NCBI GenBank assembly: GCA_035547425.1
Contig: DASZUU010000038.1
Location: 1 to 64,000 of the forward strand
Reading direction: 5' to 3'
DNA from: Alloacidobacterium sp035547425
GTDB lineage: Bacteria; Acidobacteriota; Terriglobia; Terriglobales; Acidobacteriaceae
Length of the DNA stretch: 64,000 bases
Shown: one piece after another, positions 8,397 through 17,929 of the stretch
Position numbering within the stretch: position 1 is the first letter of the stretch
Layout of the letters: every line of letters begins with the position of its first letter
The notes under the pieces: generated by a model
Database searches by the model: none
What the model saw: the letters and a program-made list of their open reading frames with translations, nothing else
Told to the model about the DNA's origin: nothing
Position numbers and translations under genes: made by a program

Positions 8397-9089
8397 ATGG
8401 ATATCAAGCGCATCGCAGGAAGCATCGCACTCCTGCTCACCCTGCCATGCACAGGTCACGCCGCCGCCAAAGCGCACAGTGTTGCGCTGGGAGCAGCGAA
8501 AAAAGTGCCTTACTCTATCGCCGGCGATCCCGCCGGAGCCTCTGCCGATGAGAAGGATTTGCGCGTTCGCCCGCTGGTGGTAGATGCCAAGATCAAAGAG
8601 TGGACCACAGGCGAAGTACACGACGTCACCGATCGCAGCTTTGCCGTGCGCCGCGCTATCCGCTTGAATGATGCCCTCCCTACCGACAAAACGGAGCATT
8701 GGGTATGGCAGCGCGGACCGTGGCTGCTGGTCGATCGCGTCAGTGGCCATATCATCGCCCTCAAGCTGCCCGATTACGACCCGTCTGTTTCCAATGTTGT
8801 GTGGTTTCGCGATTATGCCGCATATTGCGGTCTTACCAGCAGTGGCCGCCAGTTGTATGCTGTCGTGGCCCAGGTAGCGGCGCGTAAGCCGGTGCTGGCG
8901 AAAAAGCTCGGCGCATGGGACCCCTCGGCTCATCCAAATCCCGCGTGCGCCCCGGCGACATGGCAGCGTGAGCCACTGCGCATCACGTTTCAACCCACAG
9001 GCGCAGCCCAGATCAGCTACGATCTTGTCGGCTCTTCCAGCGTTTTAGTGGAGGACGGCGACAGCGCCGACTCCGACGATGGTAAATAA
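8397..9089 (+). CDS. Secreted protein of unknown function
   Basis: From the ATG at 8397 the product has 230 residues. It starts MDIKRIAGSIALLLTLPC with a Sec signal ending near HAAA. The mature part has a conserved-looking core RPLVVDAKIKEWTTGEVHDV and WVWQRGPWLLVDRVSG, several aromatic residues and one or two Cys pairs, and an acidic tail. It looks like a small beta-rich periplasmic protein. I recognise no named family. It could be acidobacterium-specific. An ATG at 8361 would add 12 residues without a better ribosome site. Confidence 0.7.
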   Translation: MDIKRIAGSIALLLTLPCTGHAAAKAHSVALGAAKKVPYSIAGDPAGASADEKDLRVRPLVVDAKIKEWTTGEVHDVTDRSFAVRRAIRLNDALPTDKTEHWVWQRGPWLLVDRVSGHIIALKLPDYDPSVSNVVWFRDYAAYCGLTSSGRQLYAVVAQVAARKPVLAKKLGAWDPSAHPNPACAPATWQREPLRITFQPTGAAQISYDLVGSSSVLVEDGDSADSDDGK

Positions 9090-9101
9090 CCGCAATCGAA
9101 A

Positions 9102-9620
9102 CTACGGCACGGCAATCTGCTCATATTCCTGGCCGGAAGGCGAAGGCAAAAACACCCAAAGCGTGTAAATCGAAAGCACGGTTCCGGTCAGCGGCTTAAT
9201 GATTGTGAGAAACGAAGTGACGATCGCCAGCGTGCGCGCCCAGGGTGCGCGGCGCATCAGCCCAATGCCGGTAGCCGCGGCCAGCAGCGCTCTGCCGAAG
9301 ACCAGCACCGTCAGGAATCCCGGCAACCACATCATGTGCGGAAAGGGAAAGCCCGGGCCGAACATGTAGAAGTGGTGACCGCCGTGCCCCCAATAGCCCA
9401 TGCCGCCAAAAGCGCCGGCAACAAAGGGCAGAGCAATCAGCCATCCGATCACGCTCCACGCCGCCCATACCAGCCAGAGAATCGCAACCGTCTGAACATG
9501 CCGTTGCACGCGTGAATACGCCGGCGGGCGTGTCAGCGGCATGGGAGGCACCGGCCGTCCGCAACGGGAACATACCTGTTCAAAGGATTGCATCGCCTGG
9601 CCACATCCACTGCAATACAT
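9102..9620 (-). CDS. Zinc-ribbon membrane protein
   Basis: The 172-residue product begins MYCSGCGQAMQ and has a second CSRCGRPV pair at about residues 17-24, forming a short zinc ribbon as in zinc-ribbon_2 domain membrane proteins. Hydrophobic segments follow (WLVWAAWSVIGWLIALPFV, PGFLTVLVFGRALLAAATGIG, TLAIVTSFLTII), separated by a His/Gly-rich loop (GHGGHHFYMFGPG). It is probably a polytopic inner-membrane protein with a cytoplasmic ribbon. The function is unknown. Its start faces the mutS2 start across about 70 bases. Confidence 0.8.
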   Translation of the reverse strand: MYCSGCGQAMQSFEQVCSRCGRPVPPMPLTRPPAYSRVQRHVQTVAILWLVWAAWSVIGWLIALPFVAGAFGGMGYWGHGGHHFYMFGPGFPFPHMMWLPGFLTVLVFGRALLAAATGIGLMRRAPWARTLAIVTSFLTIIKPLTGTVLSIYTLWVFLPSPSGQEYEQIAVP

Positions 9621-9687
9621 CGCTCAAAATCCTCCTGTCAGAGGCTACGCACATTGCCGCCGTTCGGTTCCACGAAACGCGATTACC

Positions 9688-12153
9688 ATGGATTTTATGC
9701 CTCTTGTGAAATCCATCCCGTCGGCAGTCGAGGATTATAGCCGCGCCGTCCTTGAATGGGACAGGTTCCTTGCTTTGCTCGCCGGATACGCTGTTTCTTC
9801 GATCGGCAAAGCCTGGGTTCTCGCTCTGGAGCCATCGACCGACCACGACTGGCTTCGGCAGCAGCACGCCCTGGTAGAAGAAATGCGCCTGCTGGCTGCT
9901 GAGGGAGTGCAGCCCACCCTCGGCTCGCTTTTCGATCCGATGCTGCTGCTGAATAAATCTCGCATCGAAGGAGCAGCACTCGAAGCCGAAGAGATACGCA
10001 ACATTCTCAATCTTGCCGACGATATTTCCGCATGGGCAGCCTTGCTGCGCCAGCCGCCCGAGCGCGTGCAGGACAATCTCCCCGAGCTGCGAGCGCTCTC
10101 CGCTCCGCTTTTAACCAGCGATCTGCGTCCGCTGGTCGAATCACTGCGCACAAAAATTCTGCCCGACGGCACGCTCACCGACGACGCATCGCCGGAGCTG
10201 CGCCGCATTCGCCGTGAGATGGAACGCCAGCAGCGCGCCATTGAAGACAGCCTGCGCTCCGCCCTGCGGCGCCTCTCCGAAGGCGGCAGCACGCAGGACG
10301 ATCTCATCACGATCCGCGGCGAGCGCTTTGTCATTCCCGTAAAAAGCGAAGTCAAACGCCGCGTGCAGGGCGTCATTCACGGAGCCAGTTCCAGCGGACA
10401 AACCGTCTATCTCGAGCCACTCGAAACCATTGAGCTGAACAACGACCTGGTTCGACTCGTCGAAGACGAACAGGCTGAGATTCACCGTATTTATCTCGCG
10501 ATGACGCGGCAGATCGGCGTCTACGCAACCACCATCGGTGAAGGCGCGGCCATTCTTGCCGAGGTCGAAACACTCTGGGTGCGCGCCAGGTTTGCGCAGG
10601 AGTTCAGCTGCATCCGTCCCCGCTTCAGCGAAGAGCATATGCAGGAATTTTCCCTGAAGCAGGCTCGCCACCCGCTGCTCGAAAAGCGTCTGCGTTCGAC
10701 AAACGGAAAGATCGTTCCGCTCACGCTGGCTCTATCCAGCGAAGAACGCCAGCTCATCATCAGCGGGCCTAATACCGGCGGTAAAACCGTATCGCTGAAG
10801 ACTTCAGGACTGCTCGCCATCATGGCGCAGGCCGGTATTCCCGTTCCTGCTGAAGATGCCGTCTTTCCAGTCTTCGCTAATATCCTTGCCGATATCGGCG
10901 ACTCGCAATCCATCGAGCAGAACCTCTCTACGTTCTCTGCCCACATCGTGAACCTGAATCGCATCGCACAGACGGCGGGAGCAAAGTCTCTCGTATTGCT
11001 CGACGAGTTGGGGTCAGCCACCGATCCGGAAGAGGGCGCGGCTCTGGCCGTGGCCATATCCGGCTATTTTCTGCGTGCCGGGGCATGGTCCATCATCTCC
11101 ACGCATCTCACTTCGCTCAAGGTCTACGCCGCAAACAACGCGGGCGTGCGCAACGCCGCTGTCGGCTTCAATGAACACACGCTGGCTCCCACCTATGAAT
11201 TGCGCCTCGGTGTTCCGGGCGCTTCAGCAGGCATTAACATCGCGCAGCGCCTCGGCCTCAATCCTGAAATCGTCAACACGGCGCGCTCGCAACTCAATAC
11301 GCAAACGCAGGACATTTCCGGCTTTCTCGACCGTCTCCACCAGCAGCTGGAAGATTTGGGCAAAGAGCGCATACGCGTGCAAAAGCTGGAGCAGGAGCTG
11401 GCCCGCGAGCGCAATCGTCTCGCCACCGAAGGCATGAAGGAATGGCGCGCCAAGGTGCGCGATCTTGAGCAAAAGCTGCAATCGCTGCTTAAGGATTTCG
11501 AGTACCAGGCGCGTGAAACCGTGCGCGCCATCGATGATCGCGCTGCCCAGCAAAAGCTCTCCCGGCATGCCGAGCAGCGCATCGCGCGCCTGCGCCGCGA
11601 GTTCCAGGAAAGCTTTAACGCAGCTGTCGTGGCAGATAAAACCGGGGCCGACAAGAATGATCAAAATGCGAAGCCGCATGTCGTTCGCAATGTCTCTGTT
11701 GGCGATACCGTCAAACTGCGAACCCTTGGGCGCTCTGGCGTGGTGCAGCGCGAGATCGATGCCAACACCTATGAAATCGCCGTGGGCCCGATGAAGATGC
11801 GCATCGCCCGCGACGAGATTGCAGAAGTTCTTTCCACCCGATCAAATCCGATTGCAGCCGCACGCAGTCGTGGCGTCACCGTCTCAGTTGCCAATCCTGA
11901 TGCCGGCATGCGCTCGGAAATCAATCTGATCGGCAGGACAGTTGACGAAGCTACCGATGAAGTCGAAAAGTTTCTCGACCGCGCCTATCTTGCCGGACTT
12001 CCGCGCATTCGCATCGTACATGGTACGGGGATGGGCATTCTGCGGCGCGCTTTGCGAGCGCTGCTGGAGCGCCATCCGCACGTAGCGTCCATCAGCGAGC
12101 CCAGCCAGGCTGAAGGCGGAGCCGGTGCGACTGTGGTCGAGTTGCGCGACTGA
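9688..12153 (+). CDS. mutS2: Endonuclease MutS2
   Basis: MutS2 is a MutS-related ATPase without the mismatch-binding domain; it has been linked to suppression of recombination and to rescue of collided ribosomes. The product is about 821 residues. It has a lever/clamp coiled-coil region, Walker A SGPNTGGKTVSLKT near residue 357, Walker B LVLLDELGSATDPEEG near 437, a long coiled-coil segment (about 540-650), a KOW-like stretch VSVGDTVKLRTLG, and a C-terminal Smr nuclease domain ending with LPRIRIVHGTGMGILR. The start at 9688 is preferred because the longer frame overlaps the zinc-ribbon gene start. ATG at 9697 is an alternative. Confidence 0.96.
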   Translation: MDFMPLVKSIPSAVEDYSRAVLEWDRFLALLAGYAVSSIGKAWVLALEPSTDHDWLRQQHALVEEMRLLAAEGVQPTLGSLFDPMLLLNKSRIEGAALEAEEIRNILNLADDISAWAALLRQPPERVQDNLPELRALSAPLLTSDLRPLVESLRTKILPDGTLTDDASPELRRIRREMERQQRAIEDSLRSALRRLSEGGSTQDDLITIRGERFVIPVKSEVKRRVQGVIHGASSSGQTVYLEPLETIELNNDLVRLVEDEQAEIHRIYLAMTRQIGVYATTIGEGAAILAEVETLWVRARFAQEFSCIRPRFSEEHMQEFSLKQARHPLLEKRLRSTNGKIVPLTLALSSEERQLIISGPNTGGKTVSLKTSGLLAIMAQAGIPVPAEDAVFPVFANILADIGDSQSIEQNLSTFSAHIVNLNRIAQTAGAKSLVLLDELGSATDPEEGAALAVAISGYFLRAGAWSIISTHLTSLKVYAANNAGVRNAAVGFNEHTLAPTYELRLGVPGASAGINIAQRLGLNPEIVNTARSQLNTQTQDISGFLDRLHQQLEDLGKERIRVQKLEQELARERNRLATEGMKEWRAKVRDLEQKLQSLLKDFEYQARETVRAIDDRAAQQKLSRHAEQRIARLRREFQESFNAAVVADKTGADKNDQNAKPHVVRNVSVGDTVKLRTLGRSGVVQREIDANTYEIAVGPMKMRIARDEIAEVLSTRSNPIAAARSRGVTVSVANPDAGMRSEINLIGRTVDEATDEVEKFLDRAYLAGLPRIRIVHGTGMGILRRALRALLERHPHVASISEPSQAEGGAGATVVELRD

Positions 12154-12213
12154 TCAACAGTAGACGCAGCTTACGACCGGTGCTACGATACGACACGCAA
12201 AGCGGGGGGCGTC

Positions 12214-12855
12214 ATGATCCGGGTCATTACTGTAGAGCGCGAATATGGCAGTCAGGGCGCGGAGTTTGCGCATCATCTTGCGCAGTATCTCGGCTGGAAG
12301 CTTATCGATCAATGTCTGATTGACGAAATTGCCGCCAAGGCAGGAATAACCAAAAAGCTTGCCGAAAGCTGCGATGAACGCCTCGATCCGTGGTACTACC
12401 GCTTCGGCAAAGCTTTCTGGCATGGCTCTGTCGAGCGTCTGCCTGCGGTTGTCGATCCTGAATTCTTTGATGCCGAGCGCATGGTGGAATTCGTGCGCGA
12501 TTACTTCCATCAGCAGGTGCAGATCGGTCACTGTGTCATCGTTGGCCGCGGCGCTACCAGTGCTTTACTTACTACGCCCGGCGTCTTTCACATCTTTGTG
12601 CATGCCTCGATGAAACGCAAACTCGAATGGTTCACGAAAAACTTTCCCGACCATGCAAACGATGCGGAACAGGAAATCCTCGCCACCGACAAGCGACGCG
12701 CCGCCTATGTGCGCCGCTTTTACAATCGCGAGTGGACTGACTATCGCCTCTATCACCTCATGATGAATTCCTGCATGGGCTTCGATGCCATGATCAAGGC
12801 CAGCGTGGAGGCCGCGGGATTATCAGCCATTGTCCCGGAGCATGCAAAGCTATAA
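12214..12855 (+). CDS. Cytidylate kinase-like family protein
   Basis: This 213-residue protein starts MIRVITVEREYGSQGAEFA, the P-loop variant of the cytidylate-kinase-like (AAK26-type) family. In this family GSQG replaces the classical GxxxxGK[ST] loop. Further signs are LIDEIAAKAG, VGRGATSALL near residue 110, and the lid-like DKRRAAYVRRFYNREWTD near 150. It lies 60 bases after mutS2 and may be co-transcribed. It is not the essential CMP kinase Cmk itself, and the substrate is unknown. Confidence 0.85.
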   Translation: MIRVITVEREYGSQGAEFAHHLAQYLGWKLIDQCLIDEIAAKAGITKKLAESCDERLDPWYYRFGKAFWHGSVERLPAVVDPEFFDAERMVEFVRDYFHQQVQIGHCVIVGRGATSALLTTPGVFHIFVHASMKRKLEWFTKNFPDHANDAEQEILATDKRRAAYVRRFYNREWTDYRLYHLMMNSCMGFDAMIKASVEAAGLSAIVPEHAKL

Positions 12856-13093
12856 GAAGACAACCGTCACATTAATATTCCCTTAACCGTCTTATTTCCG
12901 TGTATTTCTGCCCTGCTTCAAAATTCCTGCCTGTCGCAAGCAACCGAATCCATCCGCAACATCTTCCGAGTAACCGTGTCACATATTCTGTGGGTTGAGG
13001 GGCCCACATGAAAGTACTAAAATCGATCGCTCCTCGAAACCTGCGGGTTGTTTTGAGTCAGGGAAACGAAGGAAGATTCGCAAGGTCACCCAC

Positions 13094-14314
13094 ATGAAAG
13101 TGAAACATATTTTTCTCTTTTCTCTTCTAGCAGCGTTGTTATGCAGCATTCCTCTCAGTTCTCCCGCACAGATAAGCATCGGAATCTCAATCGGCACGCC
13201 TCCTCCTCCTTTGCCCGTATATGAGCAGCCCTACTGCCCCGGGCCGAATTACATCTGGACTCCGGGTTATTGGGCATGGAGCGGCTATGACTATTATTGG
13301 GTTCCGGGCACATGGGTGCTCGCGCCCTCTCCCGGCCTTCTCTGGACTCCCGGCTGGTGGGGATGGGGAACAGGCGGATATATCTGGCATGCCGGTTACT
13401 GGGGCCCGCACATCGGCTTCTACGGCGGCGTCAACTACGGCTATGGCTATTACGGTAACGGCTATGAAGGCGGCTACTGGCGCGGCAATAACTTCTATTA
13501 CAACTCCGCCGTCAGCCGTGTAAACACCACTACCATTCGCAATGTGTATGTCAACCGTACCGTCGTCCGGAATGTGACAGTCAATCGCGTCAGCTATAAC
13601 GGCGGGCATGGCGGCATTGAAGCGCGTCCCAATCAGCAGGAACAAATCGCGGAACGTGAGCGTCGCATGGGCCCATTAAGCGCGCAGGAAACGCATCAGC
13701 GTGTGGCGCAGCAGGATCGCAGCAACTTCTACAAAACGAATCATGGCGTGCCGCAGGCCGCCGCCGTTGCCCGGCCCGCTGCTTCCGTCAATGATTTCCG
13801 CAGGAACGCCGTTGCCGCCCGTCCGGTTGCCGGAGGTGTGAATCGCCCCCAGAACAACACGGCGCGCCCGGCGGAAAATAACGGCCGTCCCAACGGAACC
13901 GTAAACCGCCCGGGAAATAACGCTCGCCCATCTCCGGTCACCAGACCCGAGAACAATGCGCGTCCGGTTGCGCCGCAACAGCATCCCAACAACACTGTCA
14001 ATCGTCCGGAAAATACAACCCGTCCGGCCCAAACAAACAGACCGGAAAACACATCTCGTCCGCAAATGAACGCTCGTCCTGCCCAACCGCAGAACAGGCC
14101 GGAAAATACGGCTCGTCCGCAACCAAACATAAACAGGCCGCAAACGGAAAGCCGTCCGCAGGCAAGACCGGCTCCGCAACCGATGTCGCGACCCGCGCAG
14201 CCGCAGCAAGTAAGGCCCGCGCCGCAACAGCAATCGCGTCCGGCTCCGCAATCCAGGCCCGAAGGCCAGCCCCATGGCGAGCCGCACGGAGAAAGCGGTC
14301 ATCCGCACTTCTAA
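13094..14314 (+). CDS. Exported YXWGXW-repeat protein with Asn/Arg/Pro-rich tail
   Basis: The product (406 residues) has a Sec signal (MKVKHIFLFSLLAALL, cut near SPAQ). An aromatic-rich block contains several copies of YxWxPGYW/W-type repeats (YIWTPGYW, YYWVPGTW, LLWTPGWW, YIWHAGYW), then Gly/Tyr-rich sequence. From about residue 240 the tail is low complexity with repeated NRPxNxxRP units. Such proteins are known in acidobacteria and are thought to be cell-surface or outer-membrane associated, with no established function. I chose the ATG at 13094 because it directly precedes the signal peptide. Confidence 0.8.
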   Translation: MKVKHIFLFSLLAALLCSIPLSSPAQISIGISIGTPPPPLPVYEQPYCPGPNYIWTPGYWAWSGYDYYWVPGTWVLAPSPGLLWTPGWWGWGTGGYIWHAGYWGPHIGFYGGVNYGYGYYGNGYEGGYWRGNNFYYNSAVSRVNTTTIRNVYVNRTVVRNVTVNRVSYNGGHGGIEARPNQQEQIAERERRMGPLSAQETHQRVAQQDRSNFYKTNHGVPQAAAVARPAASVNDFRRNAVAARPVAGGVNRPQNNTARPAENNGRPNGTVNRPGNNARPSPVTRPENNARPVAPQQHPNNTVNRPENTTRPAQTNRPENTSRPQMNARPAQPQNRPENTARPQPNINRPQTESRPQARPAPQPMSRPAQPQQVRPAPQQQSRPAPQSRPEGQPHGEPHGESGHPHF

Positions 14315-14332
14315 CAAAATGCTGTAAAAAGT

Positions 14333-14360
14333 AGAAAGCCCGGCACAAGCCGGGCTTTCT
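14333..14360. terminator. Bidirectional terminator between YXWGXW gene and dnaN
   Basis: A perfect 12-bp stem (AGAAAGCCCGGC with GCCGGGCTTTCT) around an ACAA tetraloop lies between two converging genes. The T-rich 3' side on the plus strand is modest (TTTCTATT). It can serve both transcripts. Confidence 0.8.
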
Positions 14361-14445
14361 ATTGGATATCTAAATCTGTTTTTGCGGCAGTTCAAACGCT
14401 GTTTTGCATTCCCGCTTTCATGATTATTACTGACTTTGCCGATAC

Positions 14446-15615
14446 TCAGATTCTCATCGGCATGATGATGTAGCGGTACTTGTAATCGTCTCCGCCATCT
14501 TCCGGACGCATCTGGCCCGCCGACTGCGCATCTTTAAACTCCAGCCGCACCTCGCCCGAATTCCCCGTTGCCTTCAGAAAATCAAGCAAATATACCGAAT
14601 TGAACCCGACCACAATCGGATCGAAGTTATACGGCGTCTCGATCACATCCTCCGACTCGCCCGAATCCGTCGAAGACGACGACAGCTTCAGCTCATTCTG
14701 CTCCAGCCGTATCTTGATCGCCCCCGAACGCTCATCGGCAAACTGCGCCACGCGCTGAATCGAGGAGTTCAAATCTTCGCTGCGCACTACGACAAATTTG
14801 TTGTTGTCGCGCGGCATCACCGCCTCATAATTCGGAAACTGCCCGGTCAGCTTACGGCTGGTCAGCGTGCGATGCCCAATGCGGAAGAAGAGCGTCTGCT
14901 CATCATCGGCAAACTCGAGGTACTCTTCATCGCTGTTCGACAGCAGAGATTGCAGCTCCGCCAATGCCTTGCGCGGAATCAGCGTTTTCTTCTCGCCGCT
15001 GATATTCGTCAGGCTCTCGCCTGATTTTTCGATGTGCGCCAGCCGATGCCCGTCCGTCGCCACCATCGTCAGGCTTTCCGCCTTCAGCACCAGCAGAGCG
15101 CCGTTCAGCGTATAGCGCGACTCTTCATTCGAGATGGCAAAAATCGTCTTCGATATCAGGTTCTTCAGCGACGAAGTAGGAATCTTCGTAACGCTGCTCT
15201 CCGGAAACTCCGGCACCTGCGGAAAGTTCGCCCGCGCCATGCCTACCATCTTGGTATTCGAGCGCCCGGCACGAATCTGCACCCAATGGTTATCCAGCAG
15301 CTTGATCGAGATGTCGCCGTCGCCCAGCAGCTTGATGTAGTCATACAGCTTGCGGGCCGGAATCGTACATGAGCCCGGCTTCTTCACCTTCGCCGCGCAA
15401 GAGGTCTTCATGCTCTGGTCCAGGTCCGTGCCGGTGATCGTCAGCTTGTCGTCCGCTGCCTCGATCAGAAAATTTGAAAGTATGGGAATCGTTGTCTTGC
15501 GCTCGACAACACTCTGCGTCGCAGTAAGCTCGCGCAGCAACGCCTGGCGATTCACGCTGATCTCCATGGCTCCCTGCGCTGTCTGTTTTTCCTGTTCCAC
15601 TTCAGCCCCCGGCAT
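14446..15615 (-). CDS. dnaN: DNA polymerase III beta sliding clamp
   Basis: DnaN is the ring-shaped processivity clamp. The core starts MEISVNRQALLRELTATQSVVERKTTIPILSNF and covers three clamp domains, ending in YRYIIMPMRI, the normal C-terminus. The first candidate start with a good ribosome site is ATG 15615 (AAAGGGGGC about 9 bases upstream), giving 389 residues with a 16-residue lead. ATG 15567 matches the usual family start but its GGGAG is only 3-4 bases away. It is separated from dnaA and read in the opposite direction, away from the gene-free region with origin-like boxes. Confidence 0.96.
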   Translation of the reverse strand: MPGAEVEQEKQTAQGAMEISVNRQALLRELTATQSVVERKTTIPILSNFLIEAADDKLTITGTDLDQSMKTSCAAKVKKPGSCTIPARKLYDYIKLLGDGDISIKLLDNHWVQIRAGRSNTKMVGMARANFPQVPEFPESSVTKIPTSSLKNLISKTIFAISNEESRYTLNGALLVLKAESLTMVATDGHRLAHIEKSGESLTNISGEKKTLIPRKALAELQSLLSNSDEEYLEFADDEQTLFFRIGHRTLTSRKLTGQFPNYEAVMPRDNNKFVVVRSEDLNSSIQRVAQFADERSGAIKIRLEQNELKLSSSSTDSGESEDVIETPYNFDPIVVGFNSVYLLDFLKATGNSGEVRLEFKDAQSAGQMRPEDGGDDYKYRYIIMPMRI

Positions 15616-15645
15616 ACCTTGCCCCCTTTGAGCGATTGGCCACAC

Positions 15646-16260
15646 TTTACACTACTGCGCGCAAAAGAAAGAAGCGCACACCCGTTGGAATTCATTCTAG
15701 TGAGAAATTGTGAAATTGTGCCTGCGGAAAAAGGGCCTCATCAGTGGGAATCTTTCCGCGCCCGGGGCCGGTTCTGCTGGCGATAGTTTCCAGGCAGCCA
15801 GGCTAGGGCTCGCGACCCGGCTCATGCGATCACTACGGTTATTAAAAGAATCGGATAGTACATAGACAGTAGCCGCAGCAGATGCCTGCGGAAAAGTGGA
15901 AAGATTGCCCGAAATCCATACTGAAGCGCATTCCTGAAGGGACGCGTTTTAGAAAACTGGTCCTGCCGAAAACGAAAACTTAGGAAGAGCCGGTGGAAAC
16001 CTCAAAACCGGCCCCATACCTGTACCGGTTTCTCCGAATTCTGCACATCACTGTCGGAAAACCGCCTGTGGAAACCAGGTCGAGGGCGTGGAAACTGCGG
16101 CCTCCGTCAATACTGGAGCATGTTCCACGCGCCGGAGAAATCCACCATGTACGCTATATCCGAAATTTCCACAGCCCTGTAAAAGGAAAACGCGATTGGC
16201 CTTGTACCCCGAATGCCGGGTGCCGCCATCCTGAACGAAGAGAAGGTTAGGAATTCAACG
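15646..16260. other. Gene-free region with DnaA-box-like motifs, candidate oriC
   Basis: No convincing gene lies between the dnaN start and the esterase stop. The region carries TGTGGAAAC at 16067, CGTGGAAAC at 16087, TTTCCACAG at 16166, GTTCCACGC at 16122, GGTGGAAAC at 15992, AGTGGAAAG at 15895, and TGCGGAAAA at 15723 and 15887. These differ from the E. coli DnaA box (TTATCCACA) mainly at the variable third and fourth positions. An AT-rich stretch near 15690-15720 contains AAATTGTG twice in tandem (15705-15720), a possible unwinding site. Clustered boxes next to dnaN and close to dnaA suggest an origin; GC skew would test it. Confidence 0.5.
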
Positions 16261-16321
16261 ATGAAAGCTAATCAGCCTTCTTCGCGTAAACAAAACCATC
16301 AGGAATGTCCCGAGAAAAGGC

Positions 16322-17449
16322 CTACCGCTGCGTCCCCTCGCCCCGCGAGCGGGAAACCAGCGACCAGAACTCATCGTGGCGGTCGTCGCGATAGGTCACG
16401 CCCTTCACCTGCCCCGTGGCATCTTTCTGGAAGATCAGGCGAGTCGGGCTGCCCGAAGCGTAAAAGAACGTAGTCGGGTTCTCCGGCAGCAGTTCATTGC
16501 TTTCGCCCACCCGGCTCTTGGCATACAGCGAGTCGCCCTGACGATAGATCGTCGTCTGGATAATGCCCTGGTCCTCGTACTGCCCTACATAAGCGTCATA
16601 AATGCCCGGATTGATCTTGGCCGGAACTGGGTGCACCGGCACCACTGTCAATTCCGCCATCGGCGGCAGGGCGGCAATCTGGTTCAGTGAATGAGAAAGC
16701 AGCCAGCGGGGCAGCTCAGGGTTGGCGTAGGCTTTGTCCCAGGCATTGTGCCGCACGCTGGTGTACTCCCACAGCCTCACATTGCCGCCGTTGGCCTTCA
16801 GCGCCTCATACATCAGAATGGCTTGTTTCGGAATCACCACCCGGTCGTCAGTTCCATGGAACATCCATACCGGCGTCCGGCCAATTGCCTTCGCATATTG
16901 CTCCGGCAGCTGCATATTGTGCCAGCGCTCGGGTGCATATGACCAGAAGACACCTCCGCAGACGGGAACGATGGCAGCAAACGTATGCGGCCAGTTTTTC
17001 GCAATCTCCCAGGTTCCGTAGCCGCCAAGGGAAAGTCCCGTCAGGTAAAGCCTCTGCGGGTCGCCATGGAATTCCTTTACGCCGGCGTCCAATGCCGCCA
17101 TCGCCATCCGCATCATGTCCGGATCTGTCCAGCGATGGTGCTGGAACGGCACCTGCGGCATCACAACCACAAATGGCCAGCGGTCCGGGTGCGACCGGAT
17201 CGAGGCCGGCAGCCCGATCTGGGTCTGATCCATGCCGTCGCTGCCGCGCTCGCCCGAGCCATGCAGAAAAAGAATGACAGGCCATCGCTGGTGATCGTTC
17301 CATCCCTCCGGCACATACACCTGGTACTTATGGACAACGCCCTGCAACGTCAGGCTGCGGTTCAGAAAACCGGTATCATGCGAACGCGCAAAAAGGGGTA
17401 TGGCCGGGAAAAATGCAGCCACGAGACAAAAAATACGGCGAAGACCCAT
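16322..17449 (-). CDS. Exported alpha/beta-hydrolase (prolyl-oligopeptidase/esterase-like)
   Basis: From the ATG at 17449 the product has 375 residues: a Sec signal (MGLRRIFCLVAAFFPAIPLFA), then a predicted-peptidase type alpha/beta-hydrolase. Motifs are the oxyanion region ILFLHGSGERGSD, nucleophile elbow TGLSLGGYGTW near residue 165, acid in FHGTDDRVV near 225, and catalytic His in SVRHNAWDKAY near 255. This matches the LpqC/poly(3-hydroxybutyrate) depolymerase-like and feruloyl-esterase-like group. The last 90 residues form an extra beta-rich domain of unknown role. In-frame ATG at 17491 would lengthen the N-terminus. Confidence 0.85.
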   Translation of the reverse strand: MGLRRIFCLVAAFFPAIPLFARSHDTGFLNRSLTLQGVVHKYQVYVPEGWNDHQRWPVILFLHGSGERGSDGMDQTQIGLPASIRSHPDRWPFVVVMPQVPFQHHRWTDPDMMRMAMAALDAGVKEFHGDPQRLYLTGLSLGGYGTWEIAKNWPHTFAAIVPVCGGVFWSYAPERWHNMQLPEQYAKAIGRTPVWMFHGTDDRVVIPKQAILMYEALKANGGNVRLWEYTSVRHNAWDKAYANPELPRWLLSHSLNQIAALPPMAELTVVPVHPVPAKINPGIYDAYVGQYEDQGIIQTTIYRQGDSLYAKSRVGESNELLPENPTTFFYASGSPTRLIFQKDATGQVKGVTYRDDRHDEFWSLVSRSRGEGTQR

Positions 17450-17584
17450 CACCCGAGAGAATATCAAGTCAATGCCCCGTAAATGCAGCAAAAAGAGCTT
17501 TCACGTCTTGACAACCGCCCCCGGACAGCCGACTATAGCGCCGGAGTTCATGTCCCTATTCCAACTCTAAGGAGAATTTGAGGA

Positions 17585-17908
17585 ATGAAACGGAAGCTCT
17601 CATGGCTGGCCCTGTTCGCCTGCAGCATGCTGCTGTTGACCGGCCTTCAACTCACGCCCGCGATTGCGCAATCGACTCCCGCAAACCATGCTGCAAAAGT
17701 AGGAAACTCGCCCAACGATCTGCTGGATATCAACACGGCCAGCGTCGACCAGCTCAAAGGGCTGCCCGGTATAGGGGATGCCTACGCCCAGAAAATTGTT
17801 GCCGGACGCCCCTATACGAAGAAGACCGACCTTGTGCAGAAGAAGATCATCCCGCAGGCGACCTACAGCAAAATCTCCGGCATGATCATTGCCAAACACG
17901 CAAAATAA
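17585..17908 (+). CDS. ComEA-like helix-hairpin-helix DNA-binding protein
   Basis: The 107-residue product has a Sec signal (MKRKLSWLALFACSMLLL, cut near AIAQ), a short linker, and one helix-hairpin-helix pair: DINTASVDQLKGLPGIGDAYAQKIV. This is the ComEA signature; ComEA binds incoming DNA during natural transformation in the periplasm. A good ribosome site (AAGGAG) precedes the ATG. No other competence gene is adjacent. Similar small HhH proteins are not always competence factors, so the role is inferred. Confidence 0.82.
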   Translation: MKRKLSWLALFACSMLLLTGLQLTPAIAQSTPANHAAKVGNSPNDLLDINTASVDQLKGLPGIGDAYAQKIVAGRPYTKKTDLVQKKIIPQATYSKISGMIIAKHAK

Positions 17909-17929
17909 AACACAAAAATTGTGTGCTGT

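Noticed and set aside
13003..13101. Direct repeat CCCACATGAAAGT at 13003 and 13089 around the YXWGXW gene start
   Set aside because: Only 13 bases, and the second copy spans the real start codon. It may be a small duplication, but too short to call a feature.
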